From positions 1 through 64,000 of the forward strand of contig JAJFLU010000026.1 in NCBI GenBank assembly GCA_021772515.1: a stretch of DNA of 64,000 bases. Reading direction: 5' to 3'. The position numbers and the translations under genes are program-made. Positions 59,935 through 64,000 of this stretch are shown here, piece by piece. A model generated the notes under the pieces. The model did not search any database, was not told the DNA's origin, and saw nothing but the letters and a program-made list of their open reading frames with translations. The stretch's first letter is position 1. Every line of letters starts with the position of its first letter. The DNA comes from Opitutales bacterium. Lineage in GTDB: Bacteria > Verrucomicrobiota > Verrucomicrobiia > Opitutales > UBA2987.

Positions 59935-61167
59935 TTATGCCTTGGGATTTTCTGAGCAGTAGATTTCTGGGTAGGTGGCGTAGAAGGCGGCGCATTTTAC
60001 GAGGTGTTCGATGGGCACTCGGTCGTTGACCGTGTGGGCCACTTCTTCTTCCGCCGGGCCGAAGCCTACGCAGGGGATTCCGAACATTCCGGCGATTGAT
60101 ACCGCGTTGGTACTAAAGGTCCAGCGGCTGATGGTGGGTTCCTCGTTGAACAGCTTTTTATAGGTGTCGGAGGCGGCCTGCACATGGGGATCGCTTTCGG
60201 GAAAAATCCAGGTGGGGAAGTAGTTTTCGGTTTCGTAAACCAGCCCCGTCCAGCTTGGTTTGGCGTAATGGTTCAACTTCACCTCGGCGTCTTCCACTCC
60301 GGCGCGGGCAACGGCCTGGCGGACTTCGGCGAGAGCGGATTCCTTGGTCTCGCCCTCGGTAACGCGGCGGTCGAGGTGGATGTAGGCCTGGTTGGGAACG
60401 GCGCAAAGGCTGGGAGTTTTGCAATCCACATAGGAAACCGTGATGGTCCCCTTGCCGAGAAATTCGTTATCGGTCAGGTTATCGTTGAGCTTCTCGATTT
60501 CGGAAATGATTTTGGCGATTTTGTAAACTGCGTTGTCGCCCTTATGGGGCATGGAACCGTGGGCCGAGCGACCATGCACGGTGACGCCTATTTCCATTCT
60601 CCCCCGGTGGCCACGCAAGATTTTGGCGTTGGTGGAGTCGGTCACGACCACGCATTCCGGCCTAATTTTACCTTCGTTGACAATATACTGCCAGCAAAGT
60701 CCGTCGCAATCCTCCTCCTGCACGGTAAAGGTCACCAAAAGCCGCCACTCGTCACTCTGGAGGCCGAGGTCTTTGATGATTTTTCCCGCATAAACCATGG
60801 CCGGCACAGCGCCCTCCTGATCTCCCGCGCCGCGCCCGTAAACGAAGCCGTCCTCGACTTTTCCCTCGAAGGGATCGTGCTGCCACTCGTCGGGATTTCC
60901 GACATCGACGGTATCGACATGGGCATCGACGGCGATGAGTCGCGGGCCGGTGCCGACTTCCCCGAGAAGATTACCCATTGGGTCGATCCAAATACGGTCG
61001 AAGGCTCCGGTATTTTCCATCTCCTGTTTGATGCGTGCGATAACCTTCCCCTCGTTGGAACTCGTGGAGGGTATGGCCACTAGTTCCCGTAAAAAGGAAA
61101 CCATCTGCGTTTCGTAATTCTTGGCCTGGGCCGTTATTTTTTCGTAATTCAGAGTTAATTCGTTCAT
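59935..61167 (-). CDS. ygeY: YgeY-type M20 family metallohydrolase
   Basis: A 410-residue M20 (ArgE/DapE/carboxypeptidase-like) zinc hydrolase of the YgeY subfamily, a marker of selenium-dependent hydroxylase and purine degradation loci. Zinc ligands are visible in AVDAHVDTVDVG (HxD), GRGAGDQEGAVPA (Asp), TVQEEDCDG (EE pair) and a C-terminal AHTVNDRVPIEHL His. The substrate in other systems is thought to be a carbamoylated or diamino acid intermediate; here it is unproven. It follows the fused xanthine dehydrogenase gene by 116 bases on the same strand, with a TCTTG tandem (61181-61204) in between. Confidence 0.9.
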   Translation of the reverse strand: MNELTLNYEKITAQAKNYETQMVSFLRELVAIPSTSSNEGKVIARIKQEMENTGAFDRIWIDPMGNLLGEVGTGPRLIAVDAHVDTVDVGNPDEWQHDPFEGKVEDGFVYGRGAGDQEGAVPAMVYAGKIIKDLGLQSDEWRLLVTFTVQEEDCDGLCWQYIVNEGKIRPECVVVTDSTNAKILRGHRGRMEIGVTVHGRSAHGSMPHKGDNAVYKIAKIISEIEKLNDNLTDNEFLGKGTITVSYVDCKTPSLCAVPNQAYIHLDRRVTEGETKESALAEVRQAVARAGVEDAEVKLNHYAKPSWTGLVYETENYFPTWIFPESDPHVQAASDTYKKLFNEEPTISRWTFSTNAVSIAGMFGIPCVGFGPAEEEVAHTVNDRVPIEHLVKCAAFYATYPEIYCSENPKA

Positions 61168-61180
61168 TATTTATTATCCG

Positions 61181-61204
61181 TCTTATCTTGTCTTGTCTTG
61201 TCTT
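61181..61204. repeat. TCTTG pentanucleotide tandem
   Basis: TCTTA followed by three TCTTG units and TCTT lies between the fused hydroxylase and ygeY. It is short and may vary in copy number. Confidence 0.5.
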
Positions 61205-61283
61205 TAAATAGATTGAGGTTGGGGGTCGGCGACGGGCCAACTCCGTAAAATGAAACGGTTGAAACGTCAACAAAACGCCGACG

Positions 61284-63863
61284 CTACCGCAGCGCGCTTT
61301 TTTCCTTTAAGGGCAAAATATTGCGCGGCTTTTTATCGAACTGACAGAGTGCGTTGGCAACCGCCCCGGCTGTGGGCACCAGCCCTATTTCGCCCACACC
61401 CTTGGCCCCGTAGGGACCGTGGGGATCGGCCACTTCGACGCCTTTGATAACGGTTCGCGGCATAAATTGCGGCTTGAGGACACCGCAATCGACAAAGCGT
61501 GTTGACTTCAGGTAGCCGCCCTCCATGGGCAATTCCTCGGTCAGCGCATAACCGAGACCCATGTGAATGGCACCCTCAATCTGCCCCTCGAAAAGGACGG
61601 GGTTCATGATCTTCCCGGCGTCGTGGGCGGCGTAAACGGTATCGATCTTGCCATTATCATCGAGAGTGACGACCTGGGTGGCATAGCCGTAGGAGTAGTG
61701 GGTTACCTCCTCGCCCTTTTCATTGGGCACACCGGGCTTGGTCGTCCAGTCGCAAATCCATTTGCCCCGGTAGGATTTTCCGGCCAACTCGGACAGGGAA
61801 TGGGTTTCAAGGTCTTTATTTATCCCAATGCAGGCGTTGATAACGGAATTGCCGATCAGCGAGGTGGCCCGCGATGCCGTGGTCATTCCGCAAACGGTTT
61901 CCTGTGTGGTATCGACGCGCACATCGATGATGTCGGGATTGATTCCCGTTTCCTGGCAGAAAGTCTGGATGGCCATATTGTGAGCGCCCTGGCCCATTTC
62001 GGTCCAACCGTGATAAATTATGATGCTGTCCTCGGAAATGAAGTCGATTTTACACTCGCCGGTATCGGGCATGCCATTGCCAACGCCAGTGTTCTTGATT
62101 CCACAGGCGATCCCGGCGTATTTGGCAGCGTAAAACTCATCTTTGACGGCGAGTAAAGTATCGCGCAAACCGCAGCCACTTACAATTTTTTGCCCTGTTG
62201 CGGTGTATAAACCGTTGCGGATGGCGTTGTCGTAGCGGAACTGCCAGCGGTCGAAACCACCTTTTGCACATAGTTCATCAATACAACGCTCGATGGCAAA
62301 TGCCACCTGATTGACACCAAATCCACGAAAAGCGCCGCAGGGGACATTGTTGGTATAAACCGCCTTGGCTTGAATCTCCACATTGGGAATCGAGTAGGCG
62401 CCAGTGGCATGGCCGAGACCCCGCTGGGCCACTTTCATCCCCACCGAGGCATACGCGCCGGTGTCGCAAACAATATCGGCCTTGAGCGCGGTGAACATCC
62501 CCTTGGCATCGCAGCCGACTTCGTAATCCATGACAAACGGATGCCTTTTGGGGTGCATTATGAGGGACTCCGTGCGGGTTAAGGTGAGTTTGACCGGCAC
62601 TTTTAATAAATACGCAAATAAGGCCACATGACCCTGGATGAGAAGATCCTCTTTGCCCCCGAAACCGCCGCCGCTCTGCACCTGGATGACATCGACCAAA
62701 TCCTGCTCAAGCCCGAGCAATTTGGCGATTTGCACGCGGTCGTCGAAAACCCCCTGGCTCTGCGAGAAAACACGGATGCCCGAGTCGCCATTGTTCCCGA
62801 AGGGCTCGGCAAGACAGGCCTCCGGCTCCATGAACGCATGCTCGACCCGCTGAGTGATAAAACGGTCCTTGGTCGTGAAGGCGGAACCGGCAATAGCGTC
62901 GACAAAATCACCACGATCGATTGTATCCGCATAAAGAAGGTTTCCACCGGAATGAACCTTGGGAGATTCGGGTTCGAGTGCGGCAAACATATCCGTAACC
63001 GGTTCGAGCACTGCATATTCCACCTTGATCAACTCGGTGGCGGCGCGGGCGGTTTTTTCGGTGTCCGCAACGACCCCTGCCAAGACATCGCCGATGTAGC
63101 GGGTCTCTTCGCCAGCTTTTATCATGATCGGCCAATCCTGAACAATCAGCCCAATGACACGCTCTCCGGGAATATCGTCGGCGGTGAAAATCCGAGCGAC
63201 ACCGTCCAGTTTTTCCGCTTCCGAGGTATCGATGGAGAGGACTTTGGCCCTCGGGTGGTCGCTCAGTTTGAAAGCGCCAAAAAGCATTCCGGGCCGGGAC
63301 ATGTCATCAACATAGGGGCGCATCCCGAGAGTGGCCGTGCCACATTCATACTTGCGCAGACTGCACCCCACTTTGCCTGTGGTGTCGGCCCGTGGAACGG
63401 TGTCGTTTTCCCGAATCGCTCGGGCCGCTTCGATCACGGAATCGACAATTTTGACGTAACCGGTGCAGCGGCAGAGATTTTTGTTCAATGCCTTGATAAC
63501 CTCCTCTCGATTCGGGTCGGGGTTTTTATCTAGAAGCGCCTTGGCCTGCATGACAAATCCGGGGATGCAAAAGCCGCACTGGATGCCTCCTTTTTCGACG
63601 AAGGCATCGGCAAACGCCTCTTGGAGCCTCAGATCCATGCCCTCGGCAGAGGTTACTTCGGCCCCCTCGACCTTCTTCATTTTAACCACGCAGGCGAGGG
63701 CTCCCTTGCCTTTCACCTGCACCGAGCAGCAACCGCAGGCAGCCTCGTCATTACACCCTTTTTTGGGCGAGGTAATTCCCGCCTCTTCCCTCAAATAAGT
63801 AAGCAGAGAGATTTCTGGATCGCCGCTGTAGTCAACTTTTTTTCCGTTTAATGTAAATTCCAT
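61284..63863 (-). CDS. Fused 2Fe-2S / molybdenum hydroxylase, XdhD / selenium-dependent xanthine dehydrogenase type
   Basis: An 859-residue single chain. Residues about 1-160 are the iron-sulfur part: GCNDEAACGCCSVQV, CGFCIPGF and CRCTGYVKI (eight Cys). Residues about 165-859 are the molybdenum part: RPYVDDMSRPGMLFGAF, GGGFGGKEDLL, CGAFRGFGVNQVAFAIE and GPYGAKGVGEIGLVP with catalytic Glu. There is no FAD domain; an FAD subunit must be elsewhere or absent. The fused architecture and length fit the selenium-dependent XDH/XdhD family rather than classical XdhA-B. The ATG at 63863 starts the ferredoxin domain directly (MEFTLNGKKVDY). With ssnA, mocA-like, ygeW and ygeY genes in the window, purine or hydroxypurine oxidation is the likely role. 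Confidence 0.88.
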   Translation of the reverse strand: MEFTLNGKKVDYSGDPEISLLTYLREEAGITSPKKGCNDEAACGCCSVQVKGKGALACVVKMKKVEGAEVTSAEGMDLRLQEAFADAFVEKGGIQCGFCIPGFVMQAKALLDKNPDPNREEVIKALNKNLCRCTGYVKIVDSVIEAARAIRENDTVPRADTTGKVGCSLRKYECGTATLGMRPYVDDMSRPGMLFGAFKLSDHPRAKVLSIDTSEAEKLDGVARIFTADDIPGERVIGLIVQDWPIMIKAGEETRYIGDVLAGVVADTEKTARAATELIKVEYAVLEPVTDMFAALEPESPKVHSGGNLLYADTIDRGDFVDAIAGSAFTTKDRFITQRVEHAFMEPEACLAEPFGNNGDSGIRVFSQSQGVFDDRVQIAKLLGLEQDLVDVIQVQSGGGFGGKEDLLIQGHVALFAYLLKVPVKLTLTRTESLIMHPKRHPFVMDYEVGCDAKGMFTALKADIVCDTGAYASVGMKVAQRGLGHATGAYSIPNVEIQAKAVYTNNVPCGAFRGFGVNQVAFAIERCIDELCAKGGFDRWQFRYDNAIRNGLYTATGQKIVSGCGLRDTLLAVKDEFYAAKYAGIACGIKNTGVGNGMPDTGECKIDFISEDSIIIYHGWTEMGQGAHNMAIQTFCQETGINPDIIDVRVDTTQETVCGMTTASRATSLIGNSVINACIGINKDLETHSLSELAGKSYRGKWICDWTTKPGVPNEKGEEVTHYSYGYATQVVTLDDNGKIDTVYAAHDAGKIMNPVLFEGQIEGAIHMGLGYALTEELPMEGGYLKSTRFVDCGVLKPQFMPRTVIKGVEVADPHGPYGAKGVGEIGLVPTAGAVANALCQFDKKPRNILPLKEKSALR

Positions 63864-64000
63864 ATCAGTAGTTTTCTTATTAAGATCAATTTCGCCAAAT
63901 GGCAAATAAAAGCTCGATGTTCCTCATGTCGTTTCCAGGAGAAATTGGGATGTGAAGGATGCAGGGGCCGAGGAGAGTCCGTCCATTAAAATTTTCATGA
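63864..64000. other. Upstream region of the fused hydroxylase, cut by window end
   Basis: No gene can be called. A single GGATGCAGGGG word near 63957 resembles the dispersed GATGCAGGAT repeat. The promoter for the minus-strand hydroxylase and ygeY genes should be here or beyond the edge. Confidence 0.4.

Noticed and set aside
60184-61083. 299-residue plus-strand frame opposite ygeY
   Set aside because: Antisense of the YgeY gene, no motif, no ribosome site.
62628-63533. 301-residue plus-strand frame opposite the fused hydroxylase
   Set aside because: Antisense of the molybdenum domain, no motif.

Overview
The window looks like a chromosomal segment of a Verrucomicrobiota-type bacterium, probably Opitutae or a relative. 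The reasons are PEP-CTERM sorting signals, a subtilase with the 'LQSSPDLNIWTDV'-style C-terminal domain common in that phylum, a complete dcw (division and cell wall) cluster including ftsZ (which argues against Planctomycetes and Chlamydiae), and frequent ATGA gene overlaps. The assignment rests on recognised protein families, not on a database search.

Layout. 1-3.1 kb: a subtilase cut by the window edge and two tandem PEP-CTERM genes. 3.6-8.2 kb: rpmB, then the oxidative pentose phosphate operon yraN-zwf-opcA-pgl on the minus strand. 8.4-13.2 kb: a GAF-GspE/PilB ATPase and a large secreted propeller/PHP (DUF3604) protein. 13.3-16.6 kb (minus): adenosine deaminase, a MocA-like cytidylyltransferase and SsnA. 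16.6-18.9 kb: an accessory patch with a MITE-like element, a broken EcoRII-type endonuclease, a small unknown protein, an HNH nuclease and tandem repeats. 18.9-21.8 kb (plus): pyrR-pyrB-pyrC. 22.0-24.1 kb (plus): a YgeW-like carbamoyltransferase and carbamate kinase. 24.2-37.3 kb (minus): a 12-gene catabolic operon. 38.0-57.4 kb (minus): the dcw cluster. 57.6-59.8 kb: tlyA, nadK and a HicAB toxin-antitoxin pair. 59.9-63.9 kb (minus): YgeY peptidase and a fused iron-sulfur/molybdenum hydroxylase of the XdhD/selenium-dependent type.

How the genes fit together. The accessory theme is N-heterocycle (purine-like) catabolism. SsnA, a MocA-like protein, YgeW, carbamate kinase, YgeY and the fused XDH are the marker set of selenium-dependent molybdenum hydroxylase and anaerobic purine/urate degradation loci in other bacteria. 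Here they are spread over about 50 kb, with pyrimidine biosynthesis and cell-wall genes between them. The 12-gene operon adds a FadR-type regulator, a second three-subunit molybdenum hydroxylase, two paralogous amidohydrolases, a BmpA-type nucleoside ABC importer and a UbiX/UbiD decarboxylase pair. A plausible reading is import of a nucleoside-like or N-heterocyclic compound, hydroxylation, hydrolysis or decarboxylation, and finally carbamoyl phosphate to ATP through carbamate kinase. The substrate is not determined.

The most interesting leads are: this operon, with a perfect palindromic operator on its promoter; one of its two amidohydrolases, which has lost two metal ligands; a MITE-like repeat whose relic supplies the stop codon of gspE; a dispersed GATGCAGGAT repeat that has entered the coding region of the mocA-like gene; and a four-unit MraZ box array at the dcw promoter.
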